The notes under the pieces were generated by a model. It worked only from the letters and a program-made list of their open reading frames with translations. It ran no database searches and was not told the origin of the DNA. A DNA stretch of 64,000 bases, taken from NCBI GenBank assembly GCA_036010965.1, contig DASCMO010000011.1, forward strand, positions 6,795-70,794, written 5' to 3'. Shown here one piece after another: positions 40,784 to 49,479 of this stretch. Every line of letters starts with the position of its first letter. The stretch's first letter is position 1. The translations under genes were made by a program, and so were the position numbers. This DNA comes from GCA-2686265 sp036010965 (GTDB lineage Bacteria; Planctomycetota; UBA1135; GCA-002686595).

Positions 40784-42447
40784 GCGGAGGGCGCCGACTC
40801 CTCGGGCAGATCCTCAAGGCCCGCGAGGTGATCCGCGAGGGCCAGTTGCAGGAGGCCCTGGCGTCGCAGCGCAAGACCGGCGGTCTGATCGGCCAGTGCC
40901 TCGTGGACCTGGGCCACTGCACGGGCGAGGACATCCTGATGGCCCTGGCCGACCAGGTCGGGATGGAGGCCGTCAACCTCTCGCGCACGGACCCCAGCGA
41001 GGAGGCCTTGAAGCTGGTGGACTCCTCGACGGCCCACGCCTACGGCGTCCTGCCCCTGCGCGTCGAGGGCGAAGCCCTGATCGTGGCCATCGGCGACCCC
41101 CTGAACACGGCGGTGCTCGAGGACCTGGGCTTCACCACCGGCCTGGAGGTGCGCGGTGCCGTGGCCGACGTGCAGCAGATCCGGGCCAAGGTGCTCGAGC
41201 ACTACGGGGAGGAGACCTCCCTGGCGGACGCCATCGCGGCCGCGGCCGACGCGGTCGGCGGCGAGGACGCCGAGGCCGCGGCCGCCAGCCAGCCGGTAGT
41301 GCGCCTGCTCAACTCGATCCTGCACCGCGCGATCCGCGACCGCGCCAGCGACATCCACTTCGAGGTCTTTCCCTCCGAGTTCCGCATCCGCTATCGGGTG
41401 GACGGCTCGCTCTACGAGGTGGAGGCTCCGCCGCGCCACCTCGCCTTGCCGCTGGTCTCGCGCGTCAAGGTCATGAGCAGCCTCGACATCACCGAGACGC
41501 GTGTGCCCCAGGACGGGCGCATCGAGCTCTCGATCGAGGGCCACCACGTCGACCTGCGCATCGCGACCCTGCCCGGGATCTCGGGCGAGGGCTGCGTGAT
41601 GCGCGTCCTCGATCGCAGCGCCGTCAACCTGGAGCTCTCCGCCCTCGGCCTGCGAAAGGAAGAGGAGGACGCTCTCGCCGCTCTGACGCGCCTTCCCCAC
41701 GGAGTCGTGCTCGTCACCGGCCCCACGGGTTCGGGCAAGACGACCACCCTCTACGCCATGCTGCAGGAGGCGAACGACCCCGCGGTCAAGATCATCACCA
41801 CCGAGGATCCGGTGGAGTACGACATCGAGGGCATCGTCCAGATCCCGATCAACGACGACATCGGCGTGACCTACGCCGCCGTGCTGCGGACCATCCTGCG
41901 CCAGGACCCCGACAAGATCCTGGTGGGGGAGATCCGCGACGAGGAGACGGCCGCCGTGGCGGTCGAGGCCAGCCTGACCGGCCACACCGTGTTCTCGACG
42001 GTCCACACCAACGACGCCCCGGGCACGATCACGCGCCTGGTCGACATGGGCATCCAGCCCTTCCTGATCACCGCCACCCTGCAAGCGGTCGTCGCCCAGC
42101 GCCTCGTGCGCCGCATCTGCGAGGGCTGCCGCGAGGCTTACGATCCCGAGCAGGAAGTACTGATGGAGTTCGGACCGGACGTGGAGCTCTTGCGCGGTGC
42201 CACCTGCCACTTCGGGCGCGGCTGCGATCGCTGCCACCACACCGGCTACAAGGGGCGCCTGGGGATCTTCGAGATCATGAACGTCACCGACGCCCTGCGG
42301 GCAGCGATCCTCGAGGGCGCTCCCAGCACGGAGTTGCGGGAGCTGGCCGTCAGTTCCGGTATGAATACCCTGCGCCAGAGCGGCATCCGGGCCATCACCG
42401 AGGGCCTGACGAGCGTCGAGGAAGTCCTGCGCGAGACCACTCACTAG
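40780..42447 (+). CDS. GspE/PilB family secretion/pilus assembly ATPase (second copy)
   Basis: A 555-residue motor ATPase. The MshEN-like N-terminus reads LGQILKAREVIREGQLQEAL and GDPLNTAVLEDLGF. Then come ASDIHFEVFPSEFRIRYRVD, Walker A (VTGPTGSGKTTTLYAML), EDPVEYDIEGIVQIPIND, Walker B (ILVGEIRDEETAAVAVEA), the His box TVFSTVHTNDAPGTITRL, and the zinc module CEGCREAYDPEQE with CDRCHHTGYKGRLG. It starts with GTG inside the pilT stop and is followed 6 bases later by pilC. This neighbour makes it the better candidate for the true PilB of the pilus machine, leaving the first copy for another system or a subspecialised role. Confidence 0.92.
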   Translation: MSGGRRLLGQILKAREVIREGQLQEALASQRKTGGLIGQCLVDLGHCTGEDILMALADQVGMEAVNLSRTDPSEEALKLVDSSTAHAYGVLPLRVEGEALIVAIGDPLNTAVLEDLGFTTGLEVRGAVADVQQIRAKVLEHYGEETSLADAIAAAADAVGGEDAEAAAASQPVVRLLNSILHRAIRDRASDIHFEVFPSEFRIRYRVDGSLYEVEAPPRHLALPLVSRVKVMSSLDITETRVPQDGRIELSIEGHHVDLRIATLPGISGEGCVMRVLDRSAVNLELSALGLRKEEEDALAALTRLPHGVVLVTGPTGSGKTTTLYAMLQEANDPAVKIITTEDPVEYDIEGIVQIPINDDIGVTYAAVLRTILRQDPDKILVGEIRDEETAAVAVEASLTGHTVFSTVHTNDAPGTITRLVDMGIQPFLITATLQAVVAQRLVRRICEGCREAYDPEQEVLMEFGPDVELLRGATCHFGRGCDRCHHTGYKGRLGIFEIMNVTDALRAAILEGAPSTELRELAVSSGMNTLRQSGIRAITEGLTSVEEVLRETTH

Positions 42448-42453
42448 GAGCCC

Positions 42454-43602
42454 ATGGCCAAGAAAATCCGTCGCAGTGCACCCACCCCCCAGGGTTCGAG
42501 CCCCGCCGACAAGCGAGCCGCCCCGGCCGCCTCCGGGGGCCCGCGCAGGCGGCGCAAGCGCGTCAAAGGCCAGCTCGTCACGGACTTCACGATCCAGCTC
42601 TCGACCCTGGTCGAGGCCGGCATCCCGGTCGTAAAGGCCCTCAAGATCCTCGAGGGACAGGCCCCGTCCGGGCCCTTCAAGGTCGTGCTCAGTGAGCTGG
42701 TGGAGGCCGTCTCCGGCGGCGCGCCGCTCTCGGAGTCGATGGCCAAGCACGAGGGGGTCTTCGACGACCTCTACTCGAACATGGTGCGCGCCGGCGAGGC
42801 CGGCGGCGTGCTGGACAAGATCCTGGAGCGTCTGGCGACCTTCCGCGAGAAGGCGGCCGAGATCGAGGCCAACATCCGCGGCGCGATGATCTATCCGGCG
42901 GTCATCCTCGTGGTGGCCATGGCGGTCATGTCGGCGGTCATCGTCTGGGTCATCCCGCGCTTCAAGGAGATCTTCGACTCCTTCTCGGTCGAGCTGCCGG
43001 GCGTCACCCAGATGCTGCTCGACGTCAGCGACTTCACGGTCAACTACTGGTACGTGGCCTTCGGCGTGCCCGTCGCGCTGGTCATGCTCCACGGCCTGCT
43101 GATGCGGCGCGGGGGCGCGTACCGATTCTCGATCCACAATTTGACCCTCAAGCTGCCCGTGATCGGCGGCGTCGTCTCGCACTCGCTGATCGCGACATTC
43201 ACGCGCACCTTCGGAACCCTGATCCAGGCCGGGGTTCCCCATCTGGACGCCCTGGGGATCATCCGCGATGCGACCGCCAACGACGTCCTGCGCGTGGGGA
43301 TCGAGGACATCCGCCGCACGGTTCGCGAAGGCGAGGGGCTGGCGCGGCCGATGGGGGAGACGGGCCTGTTCGACGATCTGGTCGTCAACATGGTCGATGT
43401 GGGCGAGGAGACCGGCGAGCTCGATCGCATGCTGCTCAAGGTGGCCGACGCCTACGAGGTCCAGGTGGACCGGCGCATCGAGGCCATGTTCAAGTTGCTC
43501 GAACCCATGCTCTTGGTTCTGATCGCCGGGATCGTCGGGTTCATCGTCGTGGCTCTGTTCATGCCGCTTCTGGAGATCATGAGCACGCTCGGCAGCATGT
43601 GA
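42454..43602 (+). CDS. PilC/GspF family inner-membrane platform protein
   Basis: The inner-membrane platform that couples the motor ATPases to the growing pilus. The 382 residues contain two GspF repeats: the first with DFTIQLSTLVEAGIPVVKAL, GAPLSESMAKHEGVFDDLYS and the strand-helix VRAGEAGGVLDKILERLA, the second with FTRTFGTLIQAGVPHLDAL and VDVGEETGELDRMLLKVADAY. Three membrane segments are visible (MIYPAVILVVAMAVMSAVIV, WYVAFGVPVALVMLHGLLM, MLLVLIAGIVGFIVVALF). The N-terminal 35 residues are basic and disordered. No pilin, pilM-Q or prepilin peptidase gene is in the window. Confidence 0.94.
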   Translation: MAKKIRRSAPTPQGSSPADKRAAPAASGGPRRRRKRVKGQLVTDFTIQLSTLVEAGIPVVKALKILEGQAPSGPFKVVLSELVEAVSGGAPLSESMAKHEGVFDDLYSNMVRAGEAGGVLDKILERLATFREKAAEIEANIRGAMIYPAVILVVAMAVMSAVIVWVIPRFKEIFDSFSVELPGVTQMLLDVSDFTVNYWYVAFGVPVALVMLHGLLMRRGGAYRFSIHNLTLKLPVIGGVVSHSLIATFTRTFGTLIQAGVPHLDALGIIRDATANDVLRVGIEDIRRTVREGEGLARPMGETGLFDDLVVNMVDVGEETGELDRMLLKVADAYEVQVDRRIEAMFKLLEPMLLVLIAGIVGFIVVALFMPLLEIMSTLGSM

Positions 43603-43630
43603 AGGACGCCATGCCACGAAGATCGGACCG

Positions 43631-45115
43631 ATGAGGATCTCCCTCCGCCTACGGGTGCTCTCCCTGGTGGCCCTCGTGAACGTGGGGGTCTTCGGGGCGG
43701 GACTGTGGTTCTTGACCGGGCACCTGACACGCGCGCGCCAGGCGCAGCTGTCGGAGTTCGCCGGGGAGCTGGTCAAGACCATCCACACGACCATCAGCCC
43801 CGAGGGAGAGCTGGGCGTGCACCAGATCCTGCAGTGGCCCTTCTGGCGCGAGTATTCCGATGCGATCATCCTGCACCGCAATCTGCGCGTGAGTGCTGAC
43901 GGGCGCATCCAGCCCGAGGGCGCCTTCATCAACCCCGTGGGCAGCTCGCATCGCAGAGCGGGCTTCGAGATGCAGGGCGTGCTGGCAAACCTGCGCCAGG
44001 CCATCGACGGCGGACAGGCGGTCCCCGGTCCGCGTGGTCTGTCCCTGCCGATCGTGGACTCCCAGGGCGCGGTGTGGGGCGCCTGCTGGTTCCAGGTGGG
44101 CTCGCTGGTGAACCCCGGCGTCGTCCTGGCCAGCCTCGTCCCGTGGTTCGTCGGCTCCACCTTGCTGCTGACCCTGGGCACTTTCGCCTTCCTGCGGCGC
44201 TTCGTGCTCGATCCGGTCGAGGCCCTGGCGGCGGGCTCGAGGCGCGTACGAGGGGGTGACCTCTCCGTTCGCCTGCCCGAGCCGGACCGCGGCGACGAGC
44301 TGGCGGACCTGGTGCGCGGCTTCAATGCCATGATGCGCGACGTCGAGGCCTTCCACGAGCGCCTCGAGGAGGAGGCGGCGCTCGCCGCTCGTCAGGCGCG
44401 GCAGGCCGAGGCGGCGGCGATCCGCCAGCACCATCTGGCGTCCATGGGCGAGCTGGCGGCGGGCATCGCCCACGAGATCAACAACCCCCTGGGCGGGCTG
44501 CTAGGAGCGCTCGAGGCATTGCAGCGGGGAGAACTCTCCGAGGAGAAGCGCGCACGCTACCTGCTCCTTTTGCAGGATGGGTTGGAGCGCATGCAGGACA
44601 CGGTCTCCAAGATGCTGCGCTTCACGCCGCGCGAGGCCGGCGAACGGCCCTTCTCTCCCACCGACGCCGCGCGCGACGCCGTCGCCCTCGTGCAGCTGCG
44701 CGCCGAGCGGGCAGGGGTCGAGATCGTCCTGCACGAGGAGCAGGGCGACGCGGCGGTCGTGCAGGGGATCCAGGGCGAGCTCGGCCAGGCCGTATTGAAC
44801 CTGCTCGCCAACGCCCTCGACGCCCTTGAGGAACGCGGCGGCCCGGGGCGCATCGATGTGCGCGTTCAGCGCCTTGGAGACCTGCTCTGCCTGAGCGTCG
44901 AGGACGATGGTCCCGGCGTCGCCCCGCAGGCTTTGGAGCGCGTGGCGGACCTCTTCTACACGACCAAGGACGTGGGGAAAGGGACCGGGCTCGGCCTGGC
45001 CCTGGTGACCAGCGTGATGGACAACCATCGTGGACGGGTGCGCTTCGCCAGTGAGGAGGGCCGCGGTTTCCGGGCCGAGCTCGAGCTTCCCCTGCGACGA
45101 GGCGACGGCGCGTGA
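43631..45115 (+). CDS. Membrane sensor histidine kinase
   Basis: A 494-residue two-component kinase. A first membrane segment (about 8-30) and a second (about 160-188, LASLVPWFVGSTLLLTLGTF) bracket an extracytoplasmic sensor of about 130 residues of unknown fold. Then come a HAMP domain (PVEALAAGSRRVRGGDLSVR), the dimerisation helix with the phospho-acceptor His (GELAAGIAHEINNPLGGLL), and the ATPase domain (NLLANALDALEE, VEDDGPGVAP, GTGLGLALVTSVM). No response regulator gene is next to it. It follows pilC by 28 bases and overlaps the next gene by four, so it may be co-transcribed with the pilus genes. Confidence 0.93.
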   Translation: MRISLRLRVLSLVALVNVGVFGAGLWFLTGHLTRARQAQLSEFAGELVKTIHTTISPEGELGVHQILQWPFWREYSDAIILHRNLRVSADGRIQPEGAFINPVGSSHRRAGFEMQGVLANLRQAIDGGQAVPGPRGLSLPIVDSQGAVWGACWFQVGSLVNPGVVLASLVPWFVGSTLLLTLGTFAFLRRFVLDPVEALAAGSRRVRGGDLSVRLPEPDRGDELADLVRGFNAMMRDVEAFHERLEEEAALAARQARQAEAAAIRQHHLASMGELAAGIAHEINNPLGGLLGALEALQRGELSEEKRARYLLLLQDGLERMQDTVSKMLRFTPREAGERPFSPTDAARDAVALVQLRAERAGVEIVLHEEQGDAAVVQGIQGELGQAVLNLLANALDALEERGGPGRIDVRVQRLGDLLCLSVEDDGPGVAPQALERVADLFYTTKDVGKGTGLGLALVTSVMDNHRGRVRFASEEGRGFRAELELPLRRGDGA

Positions 45116-46347
45116 GCGAGACCCCGCTCGAGCTCTGGATCGTGCTCGCCGGGCTGCTCGGCCTGTCGGGCTTCTTCAGCGCCTCGGAGACGGCGCTCTT
45201 CAGCCTCTCCGCGGGTCAGGTGGCGCGCGCCGGTGCGCGGGTGCGCGCCATGCTCGCCCACCCGCGCGAGGTGCTGGTCACGATCCTGCTCTGCAACCTG
45301 GTAGTGAATCTGCTCTTCTTCGCCTTCGCCGCCCGCGTGCACGTCGGCGTGGACGACTCCGCGCGCCTGGCGTCGGGCTTCGGCGCCCTGCTCGCCGTGC
45401 TCCTGGCGGGCGAGATCCTGCCCAAGACCCTCGCCCTGCGCGTCCCGCTTGCCGTGGCCGGCGCGGGCGCCTGGCCCCTTGCGGGGTTGGTGCGTCTGAC
45501 GGGGCCGCTGCGGCGCGTGATCAGCTTCCTGCTTGAGCCTCTCGCACGCCTTCTCGCCGGTCGCCGGCTCGATGGTGGGGAGGTGACGGGCGAGGCCCTC
45601 GGGCGCGTCCTCGAGCGCTCCGCCGAGGAGGGGCTGCTGGACAGCGGAGAGGCAAACCTGCTCTCGGAGATCGTCGAGCTGGGCGGCATCCGTGTGCGCG
45701 AGATCATGACCGCACGCGTGGACGCCCTGATGCTCGATGTCGATGCGGACCCCACGCCCGTCATCCGCGCGGCCGTGGAGAGGAAGCTCACCTGGCTGCC
45801 GGTCTTTGAGGAGAGTCGCGATGAGGTCCTGGGGCTGGTGAAGCTGCGCGATCTGCTGGCAGAGACTCCCCGGCCCCTGCGGCAGCTCGTGATGCCCGTG
45901 AAGTACGTGCCGGAGGTCTCGCGCGTCCTCCATCTCCTGCACGAGTTCCGCGAGGACCGCGCAGCCGAGGCGGTGGTCGTGGACGAGTGGGGCGGTACAG
46001 CCGGCGTGGTCACCATCGAGGATGTCTTCGAGGAGATCGTCGGCGAGCTGCGCGTCGAGGGGGAGGAGCGAGAGAAGCCCGTCGTGCCCCTCGGCGAGGG
46101 GCGCTTTCGCGTCGCCGGGGGCCTCTCGATCCGCGACTGGAACGACGAGTTCGGCGCTCGGGTCGTGCCCACCGAGTTCGAGACCGTGGGCGGCTTCGTC
46201 ACCGCTCTGCTCGGCCGCATCCCCTGCGCCGGCGACACGGTGCGGAGCGGTGATCTGGTGTGCGAGGTGCGCGAGGTCTCCGGCCGGCGCGTGCTCCAGG
46301 TGGACATGTACATCGAGCCGCGCGGTGGTCGGGAGGCCGGCGCATGA
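45112..46347 (+). CDS. CNNM/CorC-type transporter-associated protein (full length)
   Basis: A 411-residue protein of the hemolysin C/CorC family, thought to act in Mg2+ or related cation export. The N-terminal CNNM membrane domain (about 1-150) has SGFFSASETALFSLSAGQV and VLLAGEILPKTLALRVP. Two CBS domains follow (about 185-310, EIMTARVDALMLDV, LVMPVKYVPEVSRVLHLL), with the usual VVVDEWGGTAGVVTIEDVFE, then the C-terminal CorC_HlyC domain (about 325-405). GTG start at 45112 overlapping the histidine kinase stop. It is coupled by ATGA to a second, shorter family member. Confidence 0.9.
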   Translation: MSETPLELWIVLAGLLGLSGFFSASETALFSLSAGQVARAGARVRAMLAHPREVLVTILLCNLVVNLLFFAFAARVHVGVDDSARLASGFGALLAVLLAGEILPKTLALRVPLAVAGAGAWPLAGLVRLTGPLRRVISFLLEPLARLLAGRRLDGGEVTGEALGRVLERSAEEGLLDSGEANLLSEIVELGGIRVREIMTARVDALMLDVDADPTPVIRAAVERKLTWLPVFEESRDEVLGLVKLRDLLAETPRPLRQLVMPVKYVPEVSRVLHLLHEFREDRAAEAVVVDEWGGTAGVVTIEDVFEEIVGELRVEGEEREKPVVPLGEGRFRVAGGLSIRDWNDEFGARVVPTEFETVGGFVTALLGRIPCAGDTVRSGDLVCEVREVSGRRVLQVDMYIEPRGGREAGA

Positions 46348-47306
46348 CCCTGATCGTGATCGGTGCGTGTCTACTGCTCTCGGCGCTCTTCAGCGGGAGC
46401 GAGACGGGGATCTACACCCTCTCGCGGCCGCGCCTCGATCTCCTCTCGGCGGCCGGGGGGCGCGGCGCCCGGCTCGTGCGCTGGCTCGTTCGTCACGACG
46501 CGGCGATCCTGATCACGGTCCTGATCGGAAACAACCTGGTGCTGGAGGTCGCGACCTGGCGCACCGACCACCTGCTTGCCACCTGGGGTGTGGGAGACGG
46601 CGCGCGCGAGCTGGCGGTGGTCGCCATCCTGGCGCCGATCGTGTTCCTCTTCGGCGAGGCCTTGCCGAAGGACCTCTTCCTGCGTCGGCCGCACGCGATG
46701 TTGCTCGCCGTGGCCCCGGTACTGGCTGCAGCGCGCGTGCTCTTCTGGCCCCTGGAGAGGGTGCTGCGCCTGCTCTCCGCGGGCCTCGAGCGGGTCTTCG
46801 GCCTCGCGCCTCGAGACCTCGCCCGGAGTCCGGGGCGCGTGGAAGTGCTCTCGATGCTGGCCGAGGGCGCGCGCTCGGGGGCCCTGGATACCCAGGCCGA
46901 GCGCCTGGCGATCAACGCCCTCCAGCTGCGTACCGTGCCCCTCTCGCGCTGCATGATTCCGTGGGAGGAAGTGACCTGCCTGGAGGAGCACGGAACGGTC
47001 GAGGAGCGACTGCGCGCGGTGGGTGCCTCCGCTCACACGCGCCTGCCCGTGGTCGATATCGCCGGCCATCTGCAGGGGTACGTGCACCAGCTCGACGTTC
47101 TGGGTGAGGACGGCGCGCGCGATCCAGCCCGCCACGTGCGGCCCATGCTGTGCCTGGCGCCGGACACCCCGGTCGATCGCGCCCTGACCGAGCTGCGCAT
47201 CCGTGGCCAGCGCGCCGCCGTGGTCGGGACCACCGAGGCGCCCCTCGGCCTGGTGACCCTCAAGGACCTCCTGGAGGAGATCTCCGGCGACCTGGGCACC
47301 TGGTAG
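46344..47306 (+). CDS. CNNM-domain protein with CBS pair, short form
   Basis: A 320-residue relative of the upstream gene. The membrane domain is present (SALFSGSETGIYTLSRPRL, then FLFGEALPKDLFLRRP), and so is a CBS pair (RCMIPWEEVTCLEEHGTVEE, LPVVDIAGHLQGYVH, LGLVTLKDLLEEI), but the CorC_HlyC C-terminal domain is missing. The ATG at 46344 overlaps the upstream stop (ATGA); the open frame upstream of it overlaps the neighbour and is not used. The paired, coupled arrangement suggests the two products form a heteromer. Confidence 0.88.
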   Translation: MTLIVIGACLLLSALFSGSETGIYTLSRPRLDLLSAAGGRGARLVRWLVRHDAAILITVLIGNNLVLEVATWRTDHLLATWGVGDGARELAVVAILAPIVFLFGEALPKDLFLRRPHAMLLAVAPVLAAARVLFWPLERVLRLLSAGLERVFGLAPRDLARSPGRVEVLSMLAEGARSGALDTQAERLAINALQLRTVPLSRCMIPWEEVTCLEEHGTVEERLRAVGASAHTRLPVVDIAGHLQGYVHQLDVLGEDGARDPARHVRPMLCLAPDTPVDRALTELRIRGQRAAVVGTTEAPLGLVTLKDLLEEISGDLGTW

Positions 47307-47420
47307 GTCGTCAGGCGACCCGGTGGGCGGCCCGGCGGGGTATTTTCCGACCGTGGTCGCAACCGCGGCTCGAAGCTAGGATATCCAGCCCTGACCGCCA
47401 CGCTCCCTGCGACGAGAGCC

Positions 47421-47894
47421 ATGAACCGATTCCCCGATCCGAACCCCCCCTCCACGCCCACGCCGGCCGTCAGGTCCGGCTGGCTGCTCGTGGCCGGAGT
47501 CCTGTTCATCGCCGGGGGCCTCGCCGCCTACGGGACGCCGCGCCCATGGTCGCCCGTCGCGGGTCAGGACCCTCCCGGTTCGGGATTACCCCCGACGCAG
47601 GTGCCGTCCACGGCGACCGGCGCCACGGCCGACTCCAACGGGCGCATGATCGCAGTCACTGGCATCGACCTGACAGGCTCCTCGATCCTGTACTTGATTG
47701 ATACGGTGGATCCGCACCTGGCGATCTATCAGGCCACCGGCGGTAGCTCGTCCACCCAGGGCGTGCGCCTTGTCGGTGCTCGCAAGATCGCCCTGGACCT
47801 GCGCCTGGACGGGTTCAACGACAAGTCTCAGTACACTTTCAAGGATCTTGAGCGCCAGTTTATTGAGAACGGCCTGTTGCCGGAAGACCCGTAA
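47421..47894 (+). CDS. Small membrane-anchored protein, conserved type, unknown function
   Basis: A 157-residue product with one N-terminal membrane segment (WLLVAGVLFIAGGLAAYG), a Pro/Thr-rich linker, and a compact C-terminal domain of about 80 residues (RMIAVTGIDLTGSSILYLID, then LAIYQATGG, GVRLVGARKIALDLRLDGF and FKDLERQFIENGLLPE). I recall similar ITGIDLTGSSVLYLID proteins in Planctomycetota, with no known function. It lies 92 bases upstream of the HTH membrane protein. Confidence 0.7.
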   Translation: MNRFPDPNPPSTPTPAVRSGWLLVAGVLFIAGGLAAYGTPRPWSPVAGQDPPGSGLPPTQVPSTATGATADSNGRMIAVTGIDLTGSSILYLIDTVDPHLAIYQATGGSSSTQGVRLVGARKIALDLRLDGFNDKSQYTFKDLERQFIENGLLPEDP

Positions 47895-47986
47895 CCCCGG
47901 GGCCTCTCCAGGCGTTACCATGGGCGCGCGTTCCACGACCAACCTATTCCCAACCCCGACCCCCGACCCTCCCAAGGAGTTCCGAA

Positions 47987-48523
47987 GTGGCAGAAGAAGA
48001 TTTCTTCAGCTTTGATGAAGCCCTGTCCGAGCTGCGGCTCAAGGAAGAGGAGCTCAAGCGCCTCGTCTCTGAAGGCGAGATCCGCGCCTTCCGCGAAGGC
48101 GACACCATGCGCCTGCGCCGCGGGGATGTGGAAGCCCTGCGCGACGAGCTCTCGGGCGAGGTGGTCGACGTCGGCGCCGGTGAGGAAGAACTTGTCTTCG
48201 AGGACGAGGAAGTCATCGGCGACGAGGCCGGGATGGCCACCGAGGAGATCTCGGATGTCGACACGATCATCGAGGATGACATCGAAGACGTCGGCGAGAT
48301 CGACATCGATGACGATGAGGAGATCGTGAGCGCCCAGCCCGTGCGCCGGGCGGCCGCTCGCGCCTCCGCCGAAAATGAAGAGCAGACCGAGGGTATGGGC
48401 ATGCGCGCGGCGATGATCATCACGACGCTGGTCGCGATCGCCGGCCTGCCCGTGGTCTTCGCCGTCGCCAGCGGGCACATGACTAGCCTGGCCGAGCCCT
48501 TCGCGAACATGTTCGCGAAGTAG
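47987..48523 (+). CDS. Membrane-anchored excisionase-type HTH protein with acidic linker
   Basis: A 178-residue protein. Residues 1-60 are a MerR/excisionase-like helix-turn-helix (FSFDEALSELRLKEEELKRL, GEIRAFREGDTMRLRRGDVE). A long Asp/Glu-rich linker (about 65-115) follows, then one membrane segment near the C-terminus (MRAAMIITTLVAIAGLPVVFAVA). DNA binding from the membrane is unusual and is inferred from the fold only; the module may bind another ligand. GTG start at 47987 with AAGGAG seven bases upstream, a strong ribosome site. Confidence 0.8.
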   Translation: MAEEDFFSFDEALSELRLKEEELKRLVSEGEIRAFREGDTMRLRRGDVEALRDELSGEVVDVGAGEEELVFEDEEVIGDEAGMATEEISDVDTIIEDDIEDVGEIDIDDDEEIVSAQPVRRAAARASAENEEQTEGMGMRAAMIITTLVAIAGLPVVFAVASGHMTSLAEPFANMFAK

Positions 48524-48532
48524 GGCCGGCCT

Positions 48533-48552
48533 CGGGCCCGCGAGCGGGCCCG
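48533..48552 (+). terminator. Hairpin after the HTH gene
   Basis: CGGGCCCG, loop CGAG, CGGGCCCG: an 8-bp perfect stem starting 10 bases after the stop of the HTH gene. There is no T run directly after it, though a T7 run occurs at 48631-48637. Probable terminator. Confidence 0.45.
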
Positions 48553-48650
48553 GTTCGGGAAAAACGTGCTGCCTGCTCCCCCGCGACCATGCGGGGCGCG
48601 GTCGGACTGCCAGCGAGCGTGCGGAGGCAATTTTTTTGCGGCCCTGCGCC

Positions 48651-48680
48651 TTGGGAGTCGGCGCGTCGAAGGACTAGACT
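48651..48680 (+). promoter_or_regulatory. Probable promoter of the OmpA-like lipoprotein operon
   Basis: TTGGGA (48651-48656) and TAGACT (48675-48680) are separated by 18 bases. Transcription would start near 48687. A hairpin TGCGGGT-CGCGAAA-ACCCGCA at 48696-48716 lies near the predicted transcript 5' end. Confidence 0.45.
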
Positions 48681-48774
48681 CGGTCCCGATGGGGCTGCGG
48701 GTCGCGAAAACCCGCATCCCGCCGGGGATCCGGAGAGTTGTGGGACCAGAATCGAGGGGATGATCGAGGGGATG

Positions 48775-49479
48775 ATGAAGAACACCGAACAAAGTACCCG
48801 CCTGTTGCCGCTCTGCCTGTGTGCCGTCGTGCTCACCTCCTGCGTCAGCCAGGAGGAGTTCGACGAGGCCAAGGAACTCGCCCGCCACTACCAGGTGCGG
48901 CTGCACGATGTCGAGCGCGAGCGCGCACTGCTCGTGGCCGAGAACGAGCGCCTCGCCACCGAGCTGGCGATGGGGGGCGTGGCCGCCCTCGACGCGGGCT
49001 TCAGCCAGGAATTCGAGTCGCGGCTGAACGAGTACGAGCGGATGCTCGCCGGACTGCGGGACGACCCCGGCCCGGTCTCCAAGTACACCCTGGGAGACGG
49101 GAGCACTCTCTACATGGTGCAGGACGCCGTGCTCTTCGACTCCGGCTCGGCCGACATCGGTGACGACGGTCAGAGCCGGTTGGCGGACATCGCGGCCGAG
49201 ATCCAGGTCGGAAGCCACGGCCGCATCTGGGTGCGTGGCCACACCGACGACGATCCGGTCGTGCGGCCCGGAACGCTCCAGAAGTTTCCCCACGGCAACC
49301 TGCACCTGGCGACGCGCCGGGCGCTGGAAGTCGCGGCGGTGCTGGTCCGCTCGGGAGTGGGGGCGGAGAACGTGGCCGTGGCCGGCTTCGGCCCCTTCGT
49401 TCCCTTGCGGCCCAATGACACCGCGGCCAACAAGAGCCTCAACCGGCGCGTCGAGATCTACGTCTCCAAGGGGGAGTGA
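48775..49479 (+). CDS. OmpA/Pal-like peptidoglycan-binding lipoprotein
   Basis: A 234-residue outer-membrane-type lipoprotein. The signal ends in a lipobox (CLCAVVLTSC). A coiled-coil stretch (about 25-85, FDEAKELARHYQVRLHDVER and RALLVAENERLATELA) leads to an OmpA-like domain (about 100-230): DAVLFDSGSADIGDDGQSRL, IWVRGHTDDDPV, LATRRALEVAAVLVRSG and NKSLNRRVEIYVSKGE, with the Asp and Arg that bind diaminopimelate. ATG at 48775 has GAGG five bases upstream; ATGs at 48772 and 48760 are alternatives. The stop overlaps the next start (GTGA). Confidence 0.9.
   Translation: MKNTEQSTRLLPLCLCAVVLTSCVSQEEFDEAKELARHYQVRLHDVERERALLVAENERLATELAMGGVAALDAGFSQEFESRLNEYERMLAGLRDDPGPVSKYTLGDGSTLYMVQDAVLFDSGSADIGDDGQSRLADIAAEIQVGSHGRIWVRGHTDDDPVVRPGTLQKFPHGNLHLATRRALEVAAVLVRSGVGAENVAVAGFGPFVPLRPNDTAANKSLNRRVEIYVSKGE

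Noticed and set aside
40690..44331. A 1213-codon open frame on the minus strand
   Set aside because: It mirrors the pilB-pilC-kinase genes, whose motifs are beyond doubt; its composition is that of an antisense frame.
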